Assembly (NCBI RefSeq): GCF_016863535.1
Contig: NZ_BOPB01000030.1
Span: 62,001 to 126,000, forward strand
Length of the DNA stretch: 64,000 nt
Direction: 5' to 3'
Source: Micromonospora lutea
GTDB taxonomy: Bacteria; Actinomycetota; Actinomycetes; Mycobacteriales; Micromonosporaceae
The notes under the pieces were generated by a model. It ran no database searches, was not told the DNA's origin, and was given only the letters and a program-made list of their open reading frames with translations. The translations under genes were made by a program, and so were the position numbers. Of the stretch, positions 25,350 to 34,337 are shown piece after piece; positions within the stretch are counted from its first letter, which is position 1; every line of letters begins with the position of its first letter.

Positions 25350-27187
25350 GCCAGTGGCGCCAGCGGCGCCGGGCGGGCGGCGGTGACCTGCTGCGCCTGC
25401 TCGTAGAGCTCGGCCAGCCGGATCATCCGCTGCTGGATCTCGCGCTGACGTCGCTCACGTTCTGCCGCGTCGGTGTCGGCCGCCGCCTTGGCGGTGCGCA
25501 GCGACTCGATGATGGCGGTCTGCAGGTCGTCGGTGAGCGCGGCGAAATGGTCACGTAGTACGCGTTGCGCCCGGCGGGCCGCGTCCCGGCTGTCCTTGCT
25601 GACCAGGATGAAGAAATCGTCGACGTGCCGCTGCACCGCCGCCTTGACCGTGGCCTGCCGGCGGCGCAGCAACTGTCTGCCCTCGTCGCGGATGCTCTTG
25701 CCGCCGAAGAGCGCACCGGCGCCCACCGAGATCGGGTTGATCATCGGCATGCCGGCCAGGGTCAACGCCAACCCGAACATCAACAGCCCACCGTAGGAGC
25801 CTTTCATGCCGGTGAACACCTTCTGGCCGACGGTGAACCGGTCGACGTTGGGGCGTTCCAGCTCCGGTACCGGGGCGCCGTACTCGACCGACGCGGTCAG
25901 CGGCCACGGCGGCAGCGACCCGTGGCCGTACCGGGCGAACGACGCGGCGACCCGGCGGGCGATCCAGTCGCACCGCTGGACCAGCCACCGACGGTTCGCC
26001 TCGGCTGCCTCGACGAGGCTGCGCTCCAGCCACCGCGCGACGTCGTCCCACGCCACCAGCGGGTCGGCGGTCTCGAACGCCTCGTCGACCATCCGCAGGA
26101 TCTGCCGGGTGCGGTCCCGCAGGTCATGCTCGATGTCGGAGATCAGGTCGGCCATCTCGTCGGTGAGGGTGTTCTGCCATCGGGTGGTGCACCGGCGCAG
26201 CTCGTCGACCTCTCGTTGCGCCGCGTGCAGCCGGGCCATCGGGGCCGACTGCTCCGTCGAGCGCTGGCTGGTCAGTTCCGCGCGCAGCGGCGCGGCGAGT
26301 TGTTCCACCACGGTCCGCGCGGTCAGCACCACCGCGGCCCGGGCCAGAGTGTCGGGTTTGGCGGCCAGGTGCCGGCGGAGCAGGGTGATCAGCGCCGGGA
26401 AGCCGGACTCCGCGTTGAGCGCGTGGTCGTCGGTGGCGGCGGCGTGCAACCGCAGCGCGGCGGACACGGGGATCAACGGCACCGGCAGCCCGGCGTCGGC
26501 CAGGTGCCGCCGATTGCGATCGGCCACGGTCTGCCAATCGGGCACCAGGTCCGTCTTGGTCTGCACCACGGCCACATTGGAGTGGGACCGGGTGAGACGC
26601 AGCAGCATGTTCAGCTCGTTGACCGACAGGTCCCGGGTGGAGTCGGTGACCAGCAGCACCGTGTCCGCGCGGGCCAGGGCGGCGACCGGGGTGCCGGCGC
26701 CGGCGGTGGTGACATCACCGTCGCCGGGCATGTCGACCAGCACCACACCGGCGCCGAGCAGCGCCCGGGGCAGACCAATCTCGATGTACGCCGGGCCGCC
26801 GCCGGGCAGTCGGCCGGCGCTGCCACCGACGCCGGCGGCGATCTGGTCGGTCGGCACCGGCGTTCGTCGCGCCGCCGGTGGATCCACGGTGGGCGGTGTT
26901 CCCGGCGGCGGCTGCACCACCGTCGCCGAGGCGACCTCGGCGTGCCGCAGCACCGTCGGCAGGACGGTGGTGGTGCCGTCGCCAACCGGGCAGACCGGCG
27001 CGTTGACGATCGCGTTGACCAGCTGACTCTTGCCCTGGTTCGGCTCGCCGACGACCAGCACGGTCAAGGTTGGATCGAGCAGGTGGGCGCGCTTGAGGCG
27101 GACCGCCTGAAGCAGGTCACCGCGACCGTGTTCCTGGCACGTGCGGGCGATGTTGTCGAGCGCGTCGAGCCAGATTCCCGCCATCAC
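25346..27187 (-). CDS. iniA: Dynamin-like GTPase, IniA homologue
   Basis: A 613-residue dynamin-like protein, near the 640 residues of mycobacterial IniA. The P-loop is GEPNQGKS (about 47-54), the G3 region VLVDMPGDGDV and the G4 region VVQTKTDLV. A long helical neck follows, then a short hydrophobic paddle-like segment (LLMFGLALTLAGMPMINPISVGAGALFGG) that would insert into the membrane. The C-terminus is charged and helical. The start is GTG 27187 or ATG 27184; a strong hairpin separates it from the upstream iniB-like gene. It overlaps iniC by four bases. It probably acts with IniC on the cytoplasmic membrane. Confidence 0.85.
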   Translation of the reverse strand: MMAGIWLDALDNIARTCQEHGRGDLLQAVRLKRAHLLDPTLTVLVVGEPNQGKSQLVNAIVNAPVCPVGDGTTTVLPTVLRHAEVASATVVQPPPGTPPTVDPPAARRTPVPTDQIAAGVGGSAGRLPGGGPAYIEIGLPRALLGAGVVLVDMPGDGDVTTAGAGTPVAALARADTVLLVTDSTRDLSVNELNMLLRLTRSHSNVAVVQTKTDLVPDWQTVADRNRRHLADAGLPVPLIPVSAALRLHAAATDDHALNAESGFPALITLLRRHLAAKPDTLARAAVVLTARTVVEQLAAPLRAELTSQRSTEQSAPMARLHAAQREVDELRRCTTRWQNTLTDEMADLISDIEHDLRDRTRQILRMVDEAFETADPLVAWDDVARWLERSLVEAAEANRRWLVQRCDWIARRVAASFARYGHGSLPPWPLTASVEYGAPVPELERPNVDRFTVGQKVFTGMKGSYGGLLMFGLALTLAGMPMINPISVGAGALFGGKSIRDEGRQLLRRRQATVKAAVQRHVDDFFILVSKDSRDAARRAQRVLRDHFAALTDDLQTAIIESLRTAKAAADTDAAERERRQREIQQRMIRLAELYEQAQQVTAARPAPLAPLA

Positions 27188-27231
27188 CGCACCAAGTGTG
27201 CGGATTTCGGGTTAATTATCAAGAGCGAAGA

Positions 27232-27273
27232 GGCGGGTGGGGTCGGTACCGTCCGGTACCGGCCCCACCCGCC
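27232..27273 (-). terminator. Hairpin between iniB-like and iniA-like genes
   Basis: Arms 27232-27250 and 27255-27273 are 19 bp with a single mismatch (a G-U pair in RNA on one strand) and a four-base loop. On the minus strand it lies after iniB and 45 bases before the iniA start. It is probably an attenuating terminator or a stabilising 3' hairpin. Just downstream is TTGATAATTAA, a possible -10 region for iniA alone. Confidence 0.82.
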
Positions 27274-27280
27274 AGCGGTG

Positions 27281-28174
27281 TCAGAGCAGACCGTCGGTGA
27301 GGCCCAGCACCCCGCCGGTAGAGGCGGCCGCCTCGCCGTGAGGTGCCGTGTCCCCGCTCACCGAACCGCTGACCCCGCCACCCAGCACCCCCGTCGCGCC
27401 GCCGGTGACGGTGCCGGTGACACCGTCCAACAAGCCCCCGACCTGCCCGGTCACACCACCCACAGTGGAATCCAGGTCGAGCGGCGGCACCACGCCACCG
27501 GTCTCACCGGTGAGGCCGAGCCCACCCAGGGTGTCGTCGACGCCGAGCGAACCGACCAGATCGCCGACCTGACTGGTGGCCCCGGGCAGCAGTCCGGACG
27601 GGGTGTCCAGCAGCCCGGAACCGGCGCCGTTCACTGCGGAGACCGGGTCACCCACCGCACCGGTGACGTCACCGAGCGCCGGCTCCGTGACGCGGTCGAC
27701 CGGGGCCACGACATCCGCGTCGAGGGTGTCGGCCACGTCGTGCACGCCGGACAGGTCCGCCCCCACCCCGGTGGGGGTCACGCCGACACCGACTCCGGGA
27801 AAGACGCTCGCGCTCGCGGTCACCGACGACGGGTCGACCGCGATCGTGCCGAGCACTCCGGCCTTGACGTCCACGCCGGAGTGCGAGCTGCCGACGGTGA
27901 TCTGCTGCGCCACGTGCTGCAACTGGCTGATCGCGTCGGTGGCGTCGCCGACCAGCGGGTCGAGACCGAGCTGCCCGGTGACCGGGGCGACCGGCGCGAG
28001 TCCCTGCACCGGGGCGTAGTCCACCACCAGCGGCACCACGTCCTGTACGTCGGCGGCCGTGATGTCACCGAGGCCGGCGGCGCGCAGCGCGCCCTCCGGG
28101 TCGAGATCGAACGCCGACCGGGCGTCCGCATCGGTCAGCAGGTTGAGCACGAAATCGTGCAGGGTCTGGTCCAT
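27281..28174 (-). CDS. iniB: IniB N-terminal domain protein
   Basis: A 297-residue protein with the short conserved IniB N-terminus (DQTLHDFVLNLLTDADARSAFDLDPEGALRAAGL, about residues 2-35). The remainder is low-complexity, rich in Gly, Val, Thr and Ser (e.g. GGVTGQVGGLLDGVTGTVTG), resembling the glycine-rich tail of mycobacterial IniB but shorter than its 479 residues. The ATG at 28174 has AGGAGAA upstream. It heads the iniBAC-like unit. The tail suggests a surface or cell-wall-associated structural role, which is inferred. No signal peptide was recognised. Confidence 0.82.
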   Translation of the reverse strand: MDQTLHDFVLNLLTDADARSAFDLDPEGALRAAGLGDITAADVQDVVPLVVDYAPVQGLAPVAPVTGQLGLDPLVGDATDAISQLQHVAQQITVGSSHSGVDVKAGVLGTIAVDPSSVTASASVFPGVGVGVTPTGVGADLSGVHDVADTLDADVVAPVDRVTEPALGDVTGAVGDPVSAVNGAGSGLLDTPSGLLPGATSQVGDLVGSLGVDDTLGGLGLTGETGGVVPPLDLDSTVGGVTGQVGGLLDGVTGTVTGGATGVLGGGVSGSVSGDTAPHGEAAASTGGVLGLTDGLL

Positions 28175-28471
28175 GGTTGGGGGTTCTCCTCGGCGAAACG
28201 GCAACGACCGGTGATCGCCGACGACGCTACGGGCGGCGTGCCGCACCGGGCATCGGGGACGATCCCGCAATCCGACCCGCTCGATTAGGGGCATTCGGGC
28301 TCTCGTACGTTAGGGGGAGTGGGGGATGGGCGCTCGCCGAAGTTGGGGCTCCTGTTGCCGGAGTGATCTCTGGTACGAACGTAGGAGCCCACGGGGTCCC
28401 CCGGGGCGACCCGCCGTCGGCGGGTCTGTCCGGCCCACCCCCACGGCCGACACGGTCAAGGAAGAAAGCAG

Positions 28472-29764
28472 ATGGCCTACGTGCTCGGGATCGACATCGG
28501 CAACACCAGCACCGTCGCCGCGGTCGCCCACCACCGTGACGGACGGTGGGCCCAACCCGAGCCGGTCGCTCTGCACCCGGGCCCGGGCCCGCTCCCGTCG
28601 GCGCTGCTGTTGGCCACCGACGGCACGTTCACCCTCGGCGAGAGCGAGGAGTCGGAACGGACCGCCCGTGGGGTGCTGAGCCGGGTCGGCGACAACGTGC
28701 CCCTGCTGCTCGCCGGCGAACGGTACCGGCCGGAGACACTTGTCGCGTTGCTCGCCGCGCACGTGGTCGATCAGGTTCACGGCGCCCGGGGCGGGCCGGC
28801 CGAGATGGTCGTGCTCAGCCACCCCGCCTCCTGGGGACGGTACCGTCGCGACCTGCTGCACAGCGCCCTGTGGGACTACGGCCTGAAGGAGGTGACGCTG
28901 CTGCCCCGCACGGTCACCGTGGCGGAGGGATACGCCGCCCGGGGCTTCGCCGGTGAGGTGGCCGCCGTGTACGCACTCGGCGGTGACACCTTCGAGGCCG
29001 CGCTGGTCCGACGCAACTCCCGGGACCGGTACGAGACCGTCGGCGTCCCCCGGACGCTCGCCCGGCTGGGCGGCGCCGACTTCGACGCAGCGCTCGCCGC
29101 ACACGTGCGAACCGTACTCGTCCGGGAGTTGACCGCCGCAGGCCCCGGTGCCCGCACCGCCCTGTGTCGGTTGCCCGCCGAGTGTGAGCGGGCCAAGCGG
29201 GACCTGACCGTCGAGTCGCAGACGGATGTGGCGCTGTCGTTGCCGATCGGTCCGGTCCGGGTACCGGTCACCAGGTTGGAGTTCGAGGAGCTGATCCGGC
29301 CCGCCGTGCAGACCACTGTGGCGTTGCTGGCGCAGGCCGTCCGCGGCGCGAACCTCGCACCGGCGCAGCTCGACGGGGTGCTGCTGGCCGGCGGCGCCAG
29401 CCGGGTCCCACTGGTCGCCGAGTTGATCGCCACGGCCGGATTTCCGGTCGAGACCGCGCCCGACCCGCAGCACACCGCCGCCGCCGGCGCGGCAGCCGCC
29501 GGCACCCGGATCCTCTCCCCACGACCGCTGCCGGCCGGGCCACCCTCGCCCGCCGGTCCACCCACGACCGCCGAGTTCCCGGCGGCCGTGGCAACCACGT
29601 CCCACGGGCCGATGGCGCGCACCGCCGGCCCACCCCTGGGACCGACCGACGACCTGACCCACGGCGACGAGCCGCCGCCCCGTCCGCCGGTCCGCTACCC
29701 ACCCCTCGACCTGCCAAAACGAGCCCGCCGGAAGCTGGTGCGCAGTCGGGGGCACGAAGGATGA
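28472..29764 (+). CDS. Hsp70-like ATPase lacking a substrate-binding domain
   Basis: A 430-residue actin-fold ATPase of the Hsp70 family. The nucleotide-binding domain opens with VLGIDIGNTST and has the later phosphate loops VYALGGDTFEAAL and LLAGGASRVPLV. The canonical substrate-binding beta-sandwich and lid are absent; instead there is a roughly 75-residue proline-rich tail ending in basic residues. GGAAG lies 10 bases before the ATG. It is divergent from iniB and coupled to the next gene by ATGA overlap. In this context it may be a membrane- or regulator-associated ATPase rather than a general chaperone; that is inference. Confidence 0.85.
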   Translation: MAYVLGIDIGNTSTVAAVAHHRDGRWAQPEPVALHPGPGPLPSALLLATDGTFTLGESEESERTARGVLSRVGDNVPLLLAGERYRPETLVALLAAHVVDQVHGARGGPAEMVVLSHPASWGRYRRDLLHSALWDYGLKEVTLLPRTVTVAEGYAARGFAGEVAAVYALGGDTFEAALVRRNSRDRYETVGVPRTLARLGGADFDAALAAHVRTVLVRELTAAGPGARTALCRLPAECERAKRDLTVESQTDVALSLPIGPVRVPVTRLEFEELIRPAVQTTVALLAQAVRGANLAPAQLDGVLLAGGASRVPLVAELIATAGFPVETAPDPQHTAAAGAAAAGTRILSPRPLPAGPPSPAGPPTTAEFPAAVATTSHGPMARTAGPPLGPTDDLTHGDEPPPRPPVRYPPLDLPKRARRKLVRSRGHEG

Positions 29765-32289
29765 CCGCCATGATGACGAGCACCGTGGCGGAAAGCCCAC
29801 TGGTCCTCGACGCCGAACCGACCGACCTGCTCGACGCGATCACCACGGCACCGGCCGCGCCGCTGGCACTCGGCGTGACCGGACCGGGCGGCCACGGCCG
29901 CACCACCTACCTGCAGGAACTGGCCGGCCGGTACGCCCGGGCCGGCGTCACCGTGCACACCGAGGTGCCGGCGGCCGACGACGCGTACGACCCAAACACG
30001 GTGCTGCTGGTCGACGACGCGCACCTGCTCGATGCGGCCCGGCTGCGGACGCTGCGGCGGCTGGTCACCGACCGCCGGCACCGCATCGCGATCAGCTACC
30101 GACCGTGGCCGCGACCGGCAGCCCTGGTCGAGCTGATCGACACGCTGCGCCGCGACGGGCGTCAACTTCTGCTCACCCCGTTCACCCGGGCCCGCACCGC
30201 GGCGTATCTCGCGGCCGTGCCGCGTCTCGGCCGCCGTCCGGAGCTGGTCGACTTCGTGCACACCCAGACCGGGGGAGTGCCTCGCCACGTCGGCTGGTTG
30301 GTCGACGGACTGCGCGAACACGACCCGGCCGCGGGCATACCGACGGAACCGCCCCGCCAGGTGGTCCTGCACCTCGGTCCCGACCTGGAGCATCTGACCA
30401 CCGACGTACGACGGCTGCTGATCGCCTTGGCCGCGGACGTCCCGCTGTCCGTCGAGGCGCTGCGCCCGCTGCTGAACCGGGAGCCGGCGGAGATCGACGA
30501 CCTCGTCGCCGAAGCCCGGGCGACCGGTCTGCTCGGCGTCGACGGCCGACCCACCCCGCTGGTCGGGCGGGCGGTGACCGCACTGAGCCCGGCCGCCGAC
30601 CGCACCGCCGTCTGGCACCTGCTCAGCGACCTGGCACTCAGCCGGGGCGCACCGGTGTTGCCGCTGGTGCGCTCGCTGCTGGCGGCCGGTGTGGCCGGTG
30701 ACTGCCCGGCGGCCACCCTGGAGGCGGCGGCCGAGGAGGCCCTCGGCGACGAACCGGGTCTGGCGGCCCGGTTGTTCGCTGCGGCGGCCGCTGCCGGCCG
30801 ACCCACCGGTGGCCGGCAGGCGGTCGCCGCCGCCCTCGCCGGTGACCTCGACCTGGCACTGCGGCTGGCCGACCGGTTGCTCACCACCGCGACGCCGCCG
30901 GTCCGGGCGCAGGCCGCCCTCGTCGCCGCCACCGCCCTGGCCCATCGCGGACAGACCGACCGCAGCGTGGAGCTGTACCGGTGGTCCGGCGGGGCGACCG
31001 CCCACGCCTTCGCCACGGTCGGCGCGCTCGCCACCGGCCGGGCGATCGACCATCCCGAACCCGCTCAGGAGAGCCCACCGACCTTGCCAGCCGGTGCCGC
31101 CCGGCTGATGGCCGACGGGGTACGCGAGAGCATCCAGGGCACACCGTCGGCTGCCCTGTCCACCCTCGTGCAGGCGGCGGCCCTGTTGGAGCCCGACGGT
31201 CGGGCGGTGTTGCTGCCGGACAGTCCCGCCGCGCTGGCGGCGTTGACCGCCGTGCACTGCGGCGAGCTGGACATCGCCGAGCGGGTCCTCGACCGGGCCC
31301 TGGCCAGCGGTATCGGTGGGCGGCTGCTGACCGGCCGGCACCGACTGCTGCGAGCCTGGATCCTGATGACGCGAGGGCGGATCGCCGCGGCCGGCGAGCA
31401 GCTCACCGAGGCGACCGTCGACGTCGGGCTGGAGTCCCGTGACCGGCTCTTCGCCGCCGGGCTGACCATGGGTATCGCCCGGCGCACCAGCGACCTCGCC
31501 GCCTTGCAACGCGGCTGGGTGTCCGCGCTGGAGGCGGTGGTCCGCCACCCGGTCGACCTGTTCACGCTGTTGCCGCTGGGTGAACTGGCCATCGCCGGTG
31601 CCCGGCTCGGTGACCTGGGCCGGCTCACGCCCTATCTGCGGGCCGCGCACGAGCTGCTCGGCCGCCTGGACGATCCGCCGCTGTGGGGTACGCCGCTGCA
31701 CTGGAGCGGACTGCACGCGGCGATCCTCTCCGACACCCCGGCCGCCGCCGACGAGCACGTCAGCGCCCTGGTCGCCGCCGCCGACCACAGTCGGTACGCC
31801 GCCGTGGTGGCAGCCGCGGCCGAGTGCTGGCTGGAGGTGCTGCGCGGCACCGTCGACCCGGTTCGGGTCGAGGCCGCCGCTCGGGGCCTGCACGACACCG
31901 GCCTCTGCTGGGACGGCGCCCGCCTGGCCGGGCAGGCCGCCATCCGCACCGCCGACCGGCGGGCGATGACAACACTGCTGGACTGTGCGCGGGCACTCCA
32001 GGGCCGGTCCGCCGCCGAGGATCGCAGGTCGGCAGCCGGAAGCGTGTCGCACCGGCTCAGCGAGCGGGAGCGGGAGGTGGCCGAACTGGTCGTCGCCGGT
32101 CTCACCTACCGGGAGATCGGAGACCGTTTGTTCATCTCCGCCAAGACTGTGGAGCATCACGTCGCCCGGATGCGAGCGAGGCTCGACTGCGCCAACCGTA
32201 CCGACCTGTTGGCCCTGCTTCGTACCATTCTGGCCGACCCGTCGCACACCACGAACGGCCAGCCCTGGCCCCGTCGGGCCGCGGACTGA
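29761..32289 (+). CDS. LuxR-type large STAND regulator (IniR-like)
   Basis: An 842-residue LAL-like transcription regulator. The N-terminal ATPase has Walker A GPGGHGRTT (41-49) and Walker B VLLVDDAHLL. A long helical middle probably senses a ligand. The C-terminal LuxR helix-turn-helix reads LSEREREVAELV and ISAKTVEHHVARM (about 765-830). Its start overlaps the Hsp70 stop (ATGA). In M. tuberculosis the iniBAC operon is controlled by a similar-sized protein, IniR (Rv0339c, about 832 residues, from memory), so control of the divergent iniBAC-like operon is likely. The ligand here is unknown. Confidence 0.85.
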   Translation: MTAMMTSTVAESPLVLDAEPTDLLDAITTAPAAPLALGVTGPGGHGRTTYLQELAGRYARAGVTVHTEVPAADDAYDPNTVLLVDDAHLLDAARLRTLRRLVTDRRHRIAISYRPWPRPAALVELIDTLRRDGRQLLLTPFTRARTAAYLAAVPRLGRRPELVDFVHTQTGGVPRHVGWLVDGLREHDPAAGIPTEPPRQVVLHLGPDLEHLTTDVRRLLIALAADVPLSVEALRPLLNREPAEIDDLVAEARATGLLGVDGRPTPLVGRAVTALSPAADRTAVWHLLSDLALSRGAPVLPLVRSLLAAGVAGDCPAATLEAAAEEALGDEPGLAARLFAAAAAAGRPTGGRQAVAAALAGDLDLALRLADRLLTTATPPVRAQAALVAATALAHRGQTDRSVELYRWSGGATAHAFATVGALATGRAIDHPEPAQESPPTLPAGAARLMADGVRESIQGTPSAALSTLVQAAALLEPDGRAVLLPDSPAALAALTAVHCGELDIAERVLDRALASGIGGRLLTGRHRLLRAWILMTRGRIAAAGEQLTEATVDVGLESRDRLFAAGLTMGIARRTSDLAALQRGWVSALEAVVRHPVDLFTLLPLGELAIAGARLGDLGRLTPYLRAAHELLGRLDDPPLWGTPLHWSGLHAAILSDTPAAADEHVSALVAAADHSRYAAVVAAAAECWLEVLRGTVDPVRVEAAARGLHDTGLCWDGARLAGQAAIRTADRRAMTTLLDCARALQGRSAAEDRRSAAGSVSHRLSEREREVAELVVAGLTYREIGDRLFISAKTVEHHVARMRARLDCANRTDLLALLRTILADPSHTTNGQPWPRRAAD

Positions 32290-32291
32290 GC

Positions 32292-32318
32292 CGGAACCGG
32301 CCCGCATCACCGGTTCCG
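32292..32318. terminator. Terminator-like hairpin after the LuxR regulator
   Basis: Nine-bp arms CGGAACCGG/CCGGTTCCG enclose a nine-base loop immediately after the regulator stop and before the roadblock gene. It may partly separate the two transcripts. Confidence 0.6.
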
Positions 32319-32337
32319 CCCAACGAGAGGACCTGCC

Positions 32338-32760
32338 ATGACTTCTGCGGTGGCCACCGCCGACAACCTCGGTCGCGCGCTCGACGACATCGTCGACCGT
32401 GTGCCGGGGGCTCAGTTCGCGGTGGTGCTCTCCCCGGACGGGCTCCTGTTGGGTGCCTCCCGGGGCATCGACGACGAGCTCGCCAGCGGACTGTCCAGCA
32501 TGGTCTGTGGACTCCAGGCGCTGGGCCTGGCCGCCGCGCGGGTCTGCGGAAAGGGTGAACTGCACCAGGTGGTGGTACAGATGTCCCGGGCGTTCCTGTT
32601 CCACGCGACCACCGGCAACGGTGCCGTCCTCGCCGTCGGTATCGACGGCGAGGCGGAGGTCGGCGACATGGCGTACGAAGTGGCGATGTTTGTCGCCCAG
32701 GCCGGCGACCACCTTCCGGTGTACCTGGAGCCGGTGACCAGGGGCGCCCTGCTCCGGTGA
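32338..32760 (+). CDS. Roadblock/LC7-domain protein, orphan
   Basis: A 140-residue MglB-like roadblock/LC7 protein: LGRALDDIVDRVPGAQFAVVLSPDGLLLGAS, then VQMSRAFLFHATTGNGAVLAVG. GAGAGGA precedes the ATG. In actinobacteria such proteins usually sit in an operon with a sensor histidine kinase, a DUF742 protein and an Arf-like GTPase, where the LC7 protein regulates the GTPase. None of these partners is nearby, so this copy is an orphan or acts with distant partners. It follows the LuxR regulator by 48 bases. Confidence 0.85.
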   Translation: MTSAVATADNLGRALDDIVDRVPGAQFAVVLSPDGLLLGASRGIDDELASGLSSMVCGLQALGLAAARVCGKGELHQVVVQMSRAFLFHATTGNGAVLAVGIDGEAEVGDMAYEVAMFVAQAGDHLPVYLEPVTRGALLR

Positions 32761-32775
32761 TCTCCGGTGGCGCGT

Positions 32776-33180
32776 TCAGCCCCGCTCGCGCTGCACGTCG
32801 TACTGCGGGACCGGATTTGCGATCTGCCAGAACTCCGCGGGCAGGAACGCGATGACGTCGTCGTACTGGCCGGCTCCGACCGCCTCGCGAAGGGTGTCGA
32901 GGACCGCCCGGATGCCGGCTGCCGCCAGTTCGGGGTCGACGTCCGCCCGTCCACCGACCCGCTGCACGAACACGTCGAGGCCGAAGCGTTCGGCGTCCTC
33001 GTGCGGGCCGAACGCGTACGCCCGCAGGCCCTCCGGCAGATGACCGGCGAGATCGCGCGCCTCGCCACCGTCGATCCGCTCCGCCAGGGTGGTCAGCGTG
33101 GCTCGCGCGAGCGCGGTCGCCTGCTCGGCCGAGGACCCGGTGCGCTCTGCCACGGATTCGATGAACTGGTCGTCGTCCAC
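32776..33180 (-). CDS. DUF2267 protein
   Basis: A 134-residue soluble protein whose body matches DUF2267: MDDDQFIESVAERTGSSAEQA, then LTTLAERIDGGEARDLAGHLP, the usual spacing. It starts at a GTG with GAGAGG further upstream. The family's molecular role is unknown. It is convergent with the roadblock gene across 15 bases and divergent from the AraC-type regulator. Confidence 0.8.
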   Translation of the reverse strand: MDDDQFIESVAERTGSSAEQATALARATLTTLAERIDGGEARDLAGHLPEGLRAYAFGPHEDAERFGLDVFVQRVGGRADVDPELAAAGIRAVLDTLREAVGAGQYDDVIAFLPAEFWQIANPVPQYDVQRERG

Positions 33181-33347
33181 CTCGCCGTACCCCTCTCGCC
33201 GTGGATCCGGCGTCTACCCGCCCACCGGTGTCCCAAACGAGCGTGTCCCGCCTGCCACCGCCTGCTCCCGCATGATCGGATCGGGCCAGGAAGATCGGGC
33301 GCGCACCGGGTCGCGCGGGCCAGGCTCGACGTCGGGAAGGAGGCCTG

Positions 33348-34217
33348 ATGATCTCGGCACTCAACCGGCTCGTCGATCTCGTGGAGGAGCACCTCACCGA
33401 GGAACTCGACGTCGGGGCATCGGCCCGGGCGCTCGGCACCACCGAGTACCACCTGCGGCGGATGTTCTCGTCGCTGGCCGGCATGCCGCTGTCGGAGTAC
33501 GTGCGCCGGCGGCGCATGACCGTCGCCGCCGCCGACGTCGTCCGGAGTGAGGACGACCTACTCAGCATCGCGGTCCGGTACGGGTACGGCTCCACCGAGG
33601 CGTTCGGACGTGCGTTCCGGGCCGTCCACGGCGTCGGTCCCGGTGACGTTCGCCGCGACGGAGGCCCCCTTCGTACCCAACCACAGCTCAGGTTCCGCCT
33701 GACCGTCGAAGGGAGCACCCCCGTGGACACCCGCATCGTCGAGCGTCCCGCGTTGCGGCTCATCGGGCACGCCACCCGGGTTCCGCTCATCCACCAGGGC
33801 GTCAATCCGCACATCGAGCGGCACATCGCCGCGTTGCCGGCCGAGGCGCACCAACGGCTGAAGGATCTCAGCGGCACCGAGCCGAAGGGCCTGCTCCAGA
33901 TCACCGACGACGCCGATCCCGACGCCGGTGAGGGCACCGAGCTGACCTACCTGCACGGGGTCGCCGTCACTTTCGACACCACGGTCCCGGACGACCTCGA
34001 CAGCATCGAGTCGCCGGCCGGAACGTGGGCGGTCTTCCGCTCCGCCGGACCCCATCCGCAGGCCCTGCAACAGGCCTGGGCCGCGACCGCCACCGAGTGG
34101 TTTCCGTCCAACCCGTGGCGGCTGCGGCCCGGTCCGGCGATCGTCGCGATCCTTGAGCGCACAGCCGACTTCAGCACCGCCACCTGCGAGTTGTGGCTGC
34201 CTGTCGAACCAGCCTGA
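33348..34217 (+). CDS. AraC-family regulator with GyrI-like effector domain
   Basis: A 289-residue regulator with the DNA-binding domain first. Residues 1-105 hold the two AraC helix-turn-helix units, LDVGASARALGTTEYHLRRMF and LLSIAVRYGYGSTEAFGRAFR. Residues 125-289 are a GyrI-like/SRPBCC-type effector-binding domain (VDTRIVERPALRLIGHATR ... GTWAVFRSAGP), which binds small hydrophobic molecules in BmrR-like relatives. GGAAGGAGG precedes the ATG. The gene ends 120 bases before the GH67 gene, whose promoter has a palindrome, but this regulator type is usually linked to stress or drugs, so a link to GH67 is not assumed. Confidence 0.85.
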   Translation: MISALNRLVDLVEEHLTEELDVGASARALGTTEYHLRRMFSSLAGMPLSEYVRRRRMTVAAADVVRSEDDLLSIAVRYGYGSTEAFGRAFRAVHGVGPGDVRRDGGPLRTQPQLRFRLTVEGSTPVDTRIVERPALRLIGHATRVPLIHQGVNPHIERHIAALPAEAHQRLKDLSGTEPKGLLQITDDADPDAGEGTELTYLHGVAVTFDTTVPDDLDSIESPAGTWAVFRSAGPHPQALQQAWAATATEWFPSNPWRLRPGPAIVAILERTADFSTATCELWLPVEPA

Positions 34218-34288
34218 CCGGTACGGCTCTAAGCGAGCGACCAGCCATCGGTGCGATGGTCTCGTCGATCGCGGTGCCCGGTGCACCC

Positions 34289-34300
34289 ACTTCCGGAAGT
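34289..34300. promoter_or_regulatory. Perfect palindrome upstream of the GH67 promoter
   Basis: ACTTCCGGAAGT is a perfect 12-bp palindrome ending two bases before the -35 box of the GH67 gene, a position typical of an activator or repressor site. Confidence 0.5.
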
Positions 34301-34302
34301 TC

Positions 34303-34330
34303 TTGACGCCTTTGGTGGGCTCTATACGAT
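34303..34330 (+). promoter_or_regulatory. Promoter of the GH67 gene (probably leaderless)
   Basis: TTGACG (34303-34308), 16 bases, then TACGAT (34325-34330). The -10 box ends seven bases before the ATG at 34338, so transcription should start at or next to the start codon. No Shine-Dalgarno sequence is present, which agrees with a leaderless mRNA. Confidence 0.65.
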
Positions 34331-34337
34331 CTGTCCA

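Noticed and set aside
25565-28288. 907-codon open frame opposite iniA and iniB
   Set aside because: Rich in Gln, His and Arg, as expected from reverse-strand reading of GC-rich genes.
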